Shown: one piece after another, positions 1 through 5,225 of the stretch
How positions within the stretch are numbered: the stretch's first letter is position 1
Layout: each line of letters opens with the position of its first letter
Origin: an uncultured Oscillospiraceae bacterium
Lineage (GTDB): Bacteria; Bacillota; Clostridia; Oscillospirales; Ruminococcaceae
DNA length: 5,699 nucleotides
NCBI GenBank assembly: GCA_900543295.1
Contig: UQQY01000141.1
Location: forward strand, 1 to 5,699
Reading direction: 5' to 3'
The notes under the pieces: generated by a model
Database searches by the model: none
Told to the model about the DNA's origin: nothing
What the model saw: the letters and a program-made list of their open reading frames with translations, nothing else
Program-made: the position numbers and the translations under genes

Positions 1-1242
1 TCGGTTCGTCCGATCGTCAATTTGCTGGGACACTTTGACAAGCTCTGTCATATCCGCGATTTGCAGCATCTCTGTCTGCGCCGCAGGGACGGGAGCCTTA
101 CAGATTGTATGGATCCGACCAAGCCGGAAGTGCGTGAGACAATTCGGAAAATGCTTGCGGAGATTGTGGATTGCTTCGGCAAAGGTGTGATCCACTGCGG
201 CGGCGACGAGCCGCTGGGGCTTACACAGGTGTTCGGTGTGGAGGAAGGCGGACGGCTTTTTATCGAACACTACGCTTTTATTCATGACGAGCTTGAAAAG
301 CTTGGCTGCACGCTCATGATGTATGCCGATTTCTTCGCGCCGCCGTGGGGCGACTATGCCGTGCCGGTTGACCGTGCGAGAGAACTTCCGGAAGGAACGG
401 AGTTTGTATTCTGGGACTATGCTGCAAGAGAAGCATACCCCTTTGTTGATGCGCTGCACCGTCAGAATATCAAGATGTATATGTCCCCGGGAACCTGGAC
501 ATGGAAGCGCTTTGCCTGCGACATCAGGCAGTGCTATGACAATACGATGGGCCTTTTAAAGGCGGATAACGGCCGTTCAAAGGGCATGATCATGTCTTCG
601 TGGGCGGACGGCGGAGACACTTTGCGCGAGTTGACGGCGCCTGGCGTACTAATCGGCGCAAATTTCTGCTGGAATCCGTCTTCTTCCTACAGTTATGACG
701 ACGTCTATCTGCTGATCCATAAGAGTCTGTATGGCTTTGACGAGGAGCAGGCTTTGCTGCTTGATCCAGTGTATCATCACGACCGGATTGTGAAACGTGC
801 GGATGAGCATGAATTCAAGCTTGAGATGTGGCAGAATCCTTTTGATATGGTGCAGTTTAAGGATCGTGAAAATATCGCCATTCTTCAGGCCGCCATGCGC
901 AAGGCGGAAGCCGATTACGCATCACTGACGCCCGCACGGAATCAGGATGCCTTTCGCGCGCTGTCTCTTTCTATTGCCCGCGCCCGTTTTACTGCGGACA
1001 AGATCGCGCTTTTACCGGACAAAGCGCCGGAAAATATGGAGGAAGCGCTGCCTTTTGCGGATCATGCGCTCGCCCTGGCGGGACAACTGCTTGCCGTTAA
1101 AGAGCTGCACCGTAAGCTCTGGTTTGATACGAACCGCCATTCCGATTGGGAAATCTGCGCCGCACGCTATGACGATCTGTACGACCAGCTTCGCATGTTC
1201 GCACGCAATGTACGGCTGCGCAAGTATTGGTTCCGGCATTGA
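1..1242 (+). CDS. Family 20 glycoside hydrolase (beta-N-acetylhexosaminidase type), 5'-truncated by the window
   Basis: The reading frame is open to the left window edge, so the true start lies outside; 413 C-terminal residues are present. Seen: the GH20 signature H-C-G-G-D-E, with adjacent Asp69 and Glu70 (numbered from the first codon in the window). In GH20 enzymes the Asp positions the substrate 2-acetamido group and the Glu is the general acid/base, so the enzyme should cleave terminal N-acetylhexosamine by substrate-assisted catalysis. Further barrel landmarks are a G-H-F near residues 10-12, W-D-Y at 138-140, an aromatic W-T-W at 166-168 and S-S-W-A-D-G-G-D at 199-206, which fit the Trp-rich sugar pocket. 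From about residue 240 the protein is helical and charged, a C-terminal extension after the barrel. Signal peptide and N-terminal domains cannot be judged. It is probably co-transcribed with the PHP gene 28 bases downstream. The family call is firm; exact substrate is unknown. Confidence 0.88.
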   Translation, partial: SVRPIVNLLGHFDKLCHIRDLQHLCLRRRDGSLTDCMDPTKPEVRETIRKMLAEIVDCFGKGVIHCGGDEPLGLTQVFGVEEGGRLFIEHYAFIHDELEKLGCTLMMYADFFAPPWGDYAVPVDRARELPEGTEFVFWDYAAREAYPFVDALHRQNIKMYMSPGTWTWKRFACDIRQCYDNTMGLLKADNGRSKGMIMSSWADGGDTLRELTAPGVLIGANFCWNPSSSYSYDDVYLLIHKSLYGFDEEQALLLDPVYHHDRIVKRADEHEFKLEMWQNPFDMVQFKDRENIAILQAAMRKAEADYASLTPARNQDAFRALSLSIARARFTADKIALLPDKAPENMEEALPFADHALALAGQLLAVKELHRKLWFDTNRHSDWEICAARYDDLYDQLRMFARNVRLRKYWFRH

Positions 1243-1258
1243 TTCCGGCTTTTACGAC

Positions 1259-1264
1259 AGGAGG
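1259..1264 (+). promoter_or_regulatory. Ribosome binding site of the PHP gene
   Basis: AGGAGG lies 6 bases before the ATG at 1271. It decides the start: the same frame is open much further upstream inside the GH20 gene (an ATG at 947), but that ATG lacks such a site. Confidence 0.85.
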
Positions 1265-1270
1265 ATACGC

Positions 1271-2098
1271 ATGAGTTTGTACCGGCCAATGAACCCGTCT
1301 TATTATTTTGATCCGGATCATTTGACACGTCTGCCGCACGCGGATCTTCATGTGCATACGAATCTTTCGCTCTGTGCCGATCAGAGGCTTGCCACACCGC
1401 GGAATATGTGCCGCGCTGCAAAGGAAAGTGGTTTTGACACGGTCTGCTTTTCCAATCATCTTTGGGACAGCGATGTACCGGGTGCATCTCCCTGGTATGA
1501 GACACAGGACTTTGCACATGTGATGCAGATCAAAGAACAGATGCCGCATGAGAAAGATATGCATCTTTTGGTCGGCGGCGAATGCGAGTTTTTTACATAC
1601 CGGGGCAATATTTTCGCCCTCACTGAACCGCATGCCAGCGAGCTTGACCTTGTTCTGGTACCGCATTCGCACTCGCACATGACAGGCTATGTCGCAGGGG
1701 AAGAGGACTGCGCTTCCATCGAAAAGCAGGCGTCGTTTCTTTTAAGAAGCTTTCTTGCGGTGGTAACCCACCCGCTTGCCCCGTACATTGACGTCGTTGC
1801 GCATCCGTTTGCCGCGCTGTGTAATTCGGAATGGCTGGATTGTGCCGTAGATTTCATCGACGACGATTCTCTATATGATGCATTTGCTTTAGCTGCACAA
1901 AAACGAATCGCCATTGAGGTGAATGCCGGTATTCTTAAAAATAAAACGGAAGAGCAGATGAAAACGAGCGGATTTATCCGCATGTTTCGTCTGGCACTGA
2001 AGGCGGGCTGCCATCTCACATTTGGCTCAGACGCGCATACACCGGGCGCTTATGAGAAAACGCTGCCGATTGTAAAGGCGCTGCTCAGCCAGATATAA
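1271..2098 (+). CDS. PHP-domain metal-dependent hydrolase (phosphoesterase type)
   Basis: Complete 275-residue protein of the polymerase and histidinol phosphatase (PHP) superfamily, which binds up to three metal ions and usually hydrolyses phosphoesters. The full ligand set can be followed in order: D-L-H-V-H-T (His27, His29), S-N-H (His63), G-G-E (Glu104), P-H-S-H-S-H (His132-His136), A-H-P-F (His178) and G-S-D-A-H (Asp254, His256). The length fits a stand-alone PHP domain of the histidinol-phosphatase-like group, with no polymerase or extra domain. No signal peptide or membrane segment is seen, so it is likely cytoplasmic. It starts 28 bases after the GH20 stop and probably shares its mRNA; the bidirectional terminator follows 36 bases after its stop. 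No histidine-biosynthesis gene is nearby, so I do not call it HisJ/HisK; a role linked to sugar phosphates from the GH20 pathway is only a guess from position. An active metal site is likely; the substrate is unknown. Confidence 0.85.
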   Translation: MSLYRPMNPSYYFDPDHLTRLPHADLHVHTNLSLCADQRLATPRNMCRAAKESGFDTVCFSNHLWDSDVPGASPWYETQDFAHVMQIKEQMPHEKDMHLLVGGECEFFTYRGNIFALTEPHASELDLVLVPHSHSHMTGYVAGEEDCASIEKQASFLLRSFLAVVTHPLAPYIDVVAHPFAALCNSEWLDCAVDFIDDDSLYDAFALAAQKRIAIEVNAGILKNKTEEQMKTSGFIRMFRLALKAGCHLTFGSDAHTPGAYEKTLPIVKALLSQI

Positions 2099-2133
2099 TG
2101 AGAACTTCTCTTTTATAGAGCTTTATAAAGCGC

Positions 2134-2167
2134 AAAAATGCCGCCGAAGATTTCCGGCGGCATTTTT
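2134..2167. terminator. Bidirectional intrinsic terminator between convergent genes
   Basis: A perfect 13-bp inverted repeat (arms 2134-2146 and 2155-2167) encloses an 8-base loop. The inner part is GC-rich (GCCGCCG paired with CGGCGGC) and the outer part is A5/T5, so each strand ends in a T run. It sits 36 bases after the PHP stop and 11 bases after the minus-strand stop at 2178. It should end transcription from both sides. Confidence 0.92.
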
Positions 2168-2177
2168 AGTGCCTTTT

Positions 2178-3797
2178 TTAGTTTAAGCTGACAATATTGC
2201 AGGAAGCGGACATTGTCTCCACGCAGTTTTCATACAGTTCATCCTTATCGTCAGAGAAGGATGAGGAGAAATAGAAGGAGACGTTTGAAGAATCCAGCGT
2301 GCGGAGCGAGCCGTCGTTTTCCAGAACCACATTGCGCGCGGCCACTATCGCGTACATCGGGAAGGTCTCTTCTTTTCCATCCTGCGAGAGCGTGATATTC
2401 ATGGAATACAGATGAAAGATCGTATTGTAAGTTCCCCAGTCCTGCGCCTCTTTGCGGGAAGCAATATAGGTGTTATCCAATTTGATGTCTTTAACAGAAA
2501 CATTTGCAAGATAGGAATAGTCGGGGCTGTTGATCTCATAAATGATAGAGAAGCTGTTGCTTTTTAAAGAATTGGATAGCTTTGCCGCGGTAGCCTCTGA
2601 AATTAAACTGTTAATCTGGGTGGTCAACTGCTCTTTGTCCGTGATATACGAAGCCAGACCTTCGATTGTATATGTCTTGGTATCCTCCAGGACAATTCCG
2701 CCGGCCTGTTGTATCTCAGTTTCATCATAGGAGGCCGCAATGGTAACGGCATCGCCGTTTGCAAAATATTTTTGCTCACCCGCTATGAAATAATAAAAGA
2801 GATCTTCGTTTCCGTCGGAAATAGTAACCGTTCCAACAGGAGAAATGCCGCTGTAGGTGAGCGCCAGATTTTCAAACGGATCGATGATATCGGCTTCCTC
2901 AAGCCCCTCGGCTGTGACGGAAAGCTCCGTATTTTTAAAGCGGACGCCGACCTGATCGGCATAGGCTTCGTCATATGTAAAGGCAGCTGTAATCACATCG
3001 CCGTTTTTGATCTTTTCCTCCTTGTTTAGCTCGCCTTGCAGAGTAGAGGCAAGAGCGGCCTGTTCTGCGTTTTCAAACACTTCATTTGCATCCCAGTCGT
3101 CCTTGACAAGCTGCGCCTTGGCATATCCGTCGTAGCCTTCAATTTCGATATGATACAGCTCTGACAGATCAACGTCGTGGTGTGTGAGCGCGTCCACAAG
3201 GAAAATACCGCCGACAATCAATCCGGCAAGGATTAAAACACCGCCGGCGATTATCAGAGAGAGCATCCACCCCTTCAGCTTTTTCGGCGTTTTTTTCTCC
3301 GGAAAGCTGTTCCCCTGCGGAGGAACGGCACGCTGCGTCGGATACGAACCTGTGGGAGAGGGAGGGGGCGGCGTCTGATACTGCGCAGTTTGGCCGTTTG
3401 ACTGTGCATAAGCACCCTGCGGCGTCTGATACTGCGCAGTTTGGCCGTTTGACTGTGCATAAGCACCCTGCGGCGTCTGATACTGTACAGTCTGGCTGTT
3501 CGGCTGCGCATAAGCGCCTTGCGGCGCCTGGTATTGCACGGTCTGGCCGTTCGGCTGCGCATAAGTGCCCTGCGGCGCCTGGTATTGCACAGTCTGGCCG
3601 TTTGACCGCGCATAAGCGCCTTGCGGCGCCTGGTATTGCACGGTCTGCTCGTTTGGCTGTGCATAATAGGAGGAAGCGTTCTCAATCGGCGGAACACTGT
3701 CCAAAATTCGCTGCGCAAGCGTATCAGCGGGCATCGCCGACTGTTCAGGAATCGGCTCCGTCCCGTCCTGCGGCAGATTGTCTTTATTCTCATCCAT
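2178..3797 (-). CDS. Single-pass membrane protein with cytoplasmic Y/Q/P repeats and tandem extracytoplasmic domains
   Basis: A 539-residue protein; no enzyme family is recognised. Order seen: acidic N-terminus (1-44); six 17-residue repeats rich in Tyr, Gln and Pro (45-146); a Pro-rich linker; a lysine patch K-K-T-P-K-K-L-K (168-175); one membrane helix (about 177-200); then a large acidic part. The lysines before the helix predict the repeats inside the cell and residues 208-539 outside. The outer part holds two related units, about 215-299 and 300-381, each ending in N-G-D, a beta stretch, Y-D-E and E-G-L. A third region (about 385-539) has Cys528 and Cys534 (approximate). This tandem design resembles Clostridial zinc-ribbon/membrane proteins with G-Y-D-G-Y motifs (here 221-225), with the zinc ribbon replaced by repeats; that comparison is from memory. 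The start is chosen from its AGGAGG site; the frame also runs upstream to 3971. It overlaps the thioesterase stop by 8 bases and is last in its operon. Confidence 0.8.
   Translation of the reverse strand: MDENKDNLPQDGTEPIPEQSAMPADTLAQRILDSVPPIENASSYYAQPNEQTVQYQAPQGAYARSNGQTVQYQAPQGTYAQPNGQTVQYQAPQGAYAQPNSQTVQYQTPQGAYAQSNGQTAQYQTPQGAYAQSNGQTAQYQTPPPPSPTGSYPTQRAVPPQGNSFPEKKTPKKLKGWMLSLIIAGGVLILAGLIVGGIFLVDALTHHDVDLSELYHIEIEGYDGYAKAQLVKDDWDANEVFENAEQAALASTLQGELNKEEKIKNGDVITAAFTYDEAYADQVGVRFKNTELSVTAEGLEEADIIDPFENLALTYSGISPVGTVTISDGNEDLFYYFIAGEQKYFANGDAVTIAASYDETEIQQAGGIVLEDTKTYTIEGLASYITDKEQLTTQINSLISEATAAKLSNSLKSNSFSIIYEINSPDYSYLANVSVKDIKLDNTYIASRKEAQDWGTYNTIFHLYSMNITLSQDGKEETFPMYAIVAARNVVLENDGSLRTLDSSNVSFYFSSSFSDDKDELYENCVETMSASCNIVSLN
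3360..3665 (-). repeat. Six tandem 51-bp coding repeats (17-residue unit)
   Basis: Six in-frame copies of a 51-bp unit encode residues 45-146 of the membrane protein. The consensus is roughly YAQ(P/S)NGQTxQYQxPQGA. At DNA level the segments 3370-3420 and 3421-3471 are identical over all 51 bases, while the other copies differ at several positions; the copy nearest the helix ends in a proline run. Two exact copies next to diverged ones indicate a recent duplication, probably by replication slippage. As 51 is a multiple of three, changes in copy number keep the frame. Confidence 0.95.
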
Positions 3798-4332
3798 TGT
3801 TGTTTTCCTCCTCAAAAGTTTTGCTGTGCCGCTTTTCTTCCTTTTCCGGTGAAAGACGCAGCTTATTTTCCTTGTAGAAAGCGCGTCTGCGGCGGGCGGC
3901 TTCCCATTCAAGCTCTTCTTCGTGCGTCTCACAGCGCAGCATCGGAACAGGGATGGGATTATCGTTCTCATCCAGCGCCACCATAACCAGATAAGCGCGG
4001 TTAATCATTTCCTGACTGCCGTTTAAATACTCCACAAAGGTATCCACCCGTACCTCCATTGAGGTTGTCCCCACATAGGTAAGCTGCGCTTTTAGAACAA
4101 TGGTACTGTTGACATAGGCGGCCTTTTTAAATTCCAGCTGGCTGACGGATGCGGTGGTGACATTATATCCGGAATGCCGCCTGGCCGCGACTGCCGCGAC
4201 CACGTCGATCCATTCCATCAGCTTTCCGCCGAACAGACGCTGATAGCCGTTGATGTGTTCCGGCATCAGAATTTGAATCTGTTCGGTGCGGGACTGCGCC
4301 ACTGTCTTAACAGAACGGTCTTCCATATGCAT
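3790..4332 (-). CDS. Hot-dog acyl-CoA thioesterase (YciA/BACH type)
   Basis: A 180-residue single hot-dog domain protein that should hydrolyse acyl-CoA to free acid and CoA in the cytoplasm. Seen: the family pattern H-I-N-G-Y-Q-R-L-F-G-G-K-L-M-E-W-I-D at residues 26-43, with Asp43 in the position of the catalytic acid of YciA-type enzymes; T-T-A-S-V at 59-63; F-K-K at 68-70; and V-G-T-T-S-M-E-V at 87-94, the beta strand typical of this group. A charged, helical tail rich in Glu, Arg and Lys follows from about residue 135, as in many Bacillota members. The ATG at 4332 has GGAGGA 8 bases upstream; an in-frame ATG at 4326 is the alternative, and the open frame further upstream to 4476 lies in the DegV-like gene and lacks support. 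The gene overlaps the DegV-like gene by 26 bases and the membrane protein gene by 8 bases, so coupled translation is likely. Chain-length preference cannot be read. Confidence 0.9.
   Translation of the reverse strand: MHMEDRSVKTVAQSRTEQIQILMPEHINGYQRLFGGKLMEWIDVVAAVAARRHSGYNVTTASVSQLEFKKAAYVNSTIVLKAQLTYVGTTSMEVRVDTFVEYLNGSQEMINRAYLVMVALDENDNPIPVPMLRCETHEEELEWEAARRRRAFYKENKLRLSPEKEEKRHSKTFEEENNNG
3807..3812 (-). promoter_or_regulatory. Ribosome binding site of the membrane protein gene
   Basis: On the minus strand AGGAGG lies 9 bases before the ATG at 3797, inside the last codons of the thioesterase gene. It sets the start to M-D-E-N-K rather than the ATG at 3971 in the same frame, which falls in the middle of the thioesterase gene. 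Confidence 0.85.
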
Positions 4333-5065
4333 AAAACGAATCCTCCGATTGAAAGAATGCGGCGGAGAGAAAACCTCCGCGCCCGAAAGGAAGGTCGGTA
4401 CGAATGCTTTCACCGCACTGAATACTGCCGCATGCGGCGGATAAATGAGAGAACAGGCGGTTTGCTTCTTTTTCACAGCGGTCGTGCGTAATGGCGGCGG
4501 ACATGCCCCGTTTTAAATAAAGGCAGACCACCGCGGCCAGCGCTTCTGCCGGAGAACGGGCCAATATCGTGCGGAAGAAGCGGATTTCCCCCTCTCTTCC
4601 CACCGTATAGACGGGAAAACGAAACGGCAGGACGACGGACAGCCGTTGGCTTCCCGCAAGAACCGCCGCATTTCCATCCGGCGCGACAAAAAAGCAGCGA
4701 ACAGATTTCCGCGCCTCCTGAATATCGCGCAGAATCCTCGCGGAAAAGCGATCCTGCTTTGCGCGCTCGGCCGCATAAGAGGCGAGCAAAAGCTGCCCCG
4801 CGCCAAATGTGCGGCTGTCTAAAACGACTGCATCCTGCCTGCCGCATAGCGCTGCGCGCGCCGTGGCGTAAGAACCGGAGAGCTGCGCCGGCGCTGTCAG
4901 CACAATATTAAACGCGCCGCTTCGGCAGGCAAGCCGATAACTCTCTATATCGGGGCAGAGCGGCGCATTCGGGCTTAGGCGCGGCAATACGGGGGCAAAC
5001 GTCTGCGGAGAGAAAGCCGCGCCGGACAAGGGGAGGACCGTATCGGTTAAAATGCGGTATTGCAT
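4307..5065 (-). CDS. Short, divergent DegV-family (FakB-like) protein
   Basis: A 252-residue cytoplasmic protein. Family match: the N-terminal I-L-T-D-T strand (5-9), Q-L-S-G-S-Y (61-66) for the usual L-S-G-T-Y, V-V-L-D-S (80-84) for V-x-D-S, a G-R-E-G-E-I turn before the C-terminal domain, H-D-R-C-E-K-E-A (194-201) for the usual H-x-x-x-x-x-x-A, and G-R-G-G-F-L (228-233) where the family has G-P-G-A-L-G. DegV/FakB proteins carry a bound fatty acid, which FakA phosphorylates in characterised cases. Odd: members are usually near 280 residues, and the stretch between the first strand and the T-S-Q-P position is about half as long as normal. T-S-Q-P reads N-A-P-L (33-36), the S-S before L-S-G reads P-A (59-60), and the His of H-x-G-P-G reads Pro226. 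The common carboxylate-contacting residues therefore appear lost. First gene of the operon; AAGGAGG precedes its ATG. Family call fairly firm, ligand unknown. Confidence 0.78.
   Translation of the reverse strand: MQYRILTDTVLPLSGAAFSPQTFAPVLPRLSPNAPLCPDIESYRLACRSGAFNIVLTAPAQLSGSYATARAALCGRQDAVVLDSRTFGAGQLLLASYAAERAKQDRFSARILRDIQEARKSVRCFFVAPDGNAAVLAGSQRLSVVLPFRFPVYTVGREGEIRFFRTILARSPAEALAAVVCLYLKRGMSAAITHDRCEKEANRLFSHLSAACGSIQCGESIRTDLPFGRGGFLSAAFFQSEDSFYAYGRPFC
4341..4346 (-). promoter_or_regulatory. Ribosome binding site of the thioesterase gene
   Basis: GGAGGA on the minus strand, 8 bases before the ATG at 4332 and inside the 3' end of the DegV-like gene. It supports the 180-residue form. 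Confidence 0.8.
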
Positions 5066-5072
5066 GGCCTGT

Positions 5073-5079
5073 CCTCCTT
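5073..5079 (-). promoter_or_regulatory. Ribosome binding site of the DegV-like gene
   Basis: AAGGAGG on the minus strand, 7 bases before the ATG at 5065. It is a near-perfect site and fixes the start of this unusually short DegV protein, so the short N-terminus is not due to a mis-called start. Confidence 0.88.
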
Positions 5080-5084
5080 GATAA

Positions 5085-5150
5085 AGCCGAACAAAAAAAG
5101 TGTTCCCATTTTCTTGAAAAATCCTGCCTTACTTTTCGGAATGCTCGGCT
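5085..5150 (-). promoter_or_regulatory. Structured 5' leader of the DegV-thioesterase operon (candidate)
   Basis: On the minus-strand transcript, AGCCGAGCA (5150-5142) can pair with TGTTCGGCT (5093-5085): 9 bp with one G-U pair, closing a 48-base interior. A short UUCC/GGAA pairing (5141-5138 with 5106-5103) could stack on it. The right arm ends 5 bases before the AAGGAGG site. An alternative hairpin, GAACA (5105-5101) with TGTTC (5093-5089), uses part of the same right arm and excludes the long stem. I recognise no known riboswitch class. The pairing is seen; a regulatory role is inferred. Confidence 0.35.
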
Positions 5151-5163
5151 GCTGATTAAGAGT

Positions 5164-5192
5164 ATTATACAATTTGAAAGCGTGCTTGTAAA
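5164..5192 (-). promoter_or_regulatory. Sigma-A type promoter of the DegV-thioesterase-membrane protein operon
   Basis: On the minus strand the -35 box TTTACA (5192-5187, one mismatch to TTGACA) is followed after exactly 17 bases by the perfect -10 box TATAAT (5169-5164). Transcription should start near 5157, giving a leader of about 90 bases before the ATG at 5065. No promoter is needed inside the three overlapping genes. Confidence 0.85.
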
Positions 5193-5198
5193 TGTGTT

Positions 5199-5221
5199 GC
5201 GGCAAAATTTTTGCACGCCGC
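5199..5221 (-). terminator. Weak hairpin after the kinase-like gene, possible terminator
   Basis: Four bases after the kinase-like gene's stop, the minus strand can form GCGGC/GCCGC (arms 5221-5217 and 5203-5199), or alternatively a GCAAA/TTTGC stem inside it. No T run follows, so it is a poor intrinsic terminator and read-through into the next operon is possible. It ends 7 bases upstream of the -35 box and could instead be an operator-like symmetry. Confidence 0.3.
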
Positions 5222-5225
5222 CGGA

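Noticed and set aside
947..1270. Upstream extension of the PHP frame into the GH20 gene.
   Set aside because: It is out-of-frame GH20 sequence; AGGAGG before 1271 and the PHP motif position fix the start.
2121..2130. Perfect 10-bp palindrome CTTTATAAAG in the convergent intergenic region.
   Set aside because: It is AT-rich, short and sits between two gene ends, so an operator role is unlikely; such palindromes arise by chance.
3360..3665. Tandem repeats considered as a CRISPR-like array.
   Set aside because: The 51-bp units are directly adjacent with no spacers and stay in frame within a coding gene.
3398..3877. Plus-strand open frame of 159 codons with Arg/Ala/His-rich repeats, and a matching 172-codon minus-strand frame at 3275-3793.
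   Set aside because: Both are shadows of the membrane protein gene: the 51-bp repeat, a multiple of three, keeps several frames free of stops. They have no ribosome binding site and unlikely composition.
3798..3971. 58-codon N-terminal extension of the membrane protein to an ATG at 3971.
   Set aside because: It lies inside the thioesterase gene, is Arg/Lys/Cys-rich out-of-frame sequence, and the ATG at 3797 has a strong ribosome binding site.
4333..4476. 48-codon extension of the thioesterase to an ATG at 4476.
   Set aside because: It covers DegV-like coding sequence and does not match the hot-dog fold; GGAGGA supports the start at 4332.
4908..5216. Minus-strand open frame of 102 codons covering the promoter, leader and DegV-like N-terminus.
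   Set aside because: It crosses the predicted promoter, lacks a ribosome binding site and overlaps the better supported DegV-like gene in another frame.
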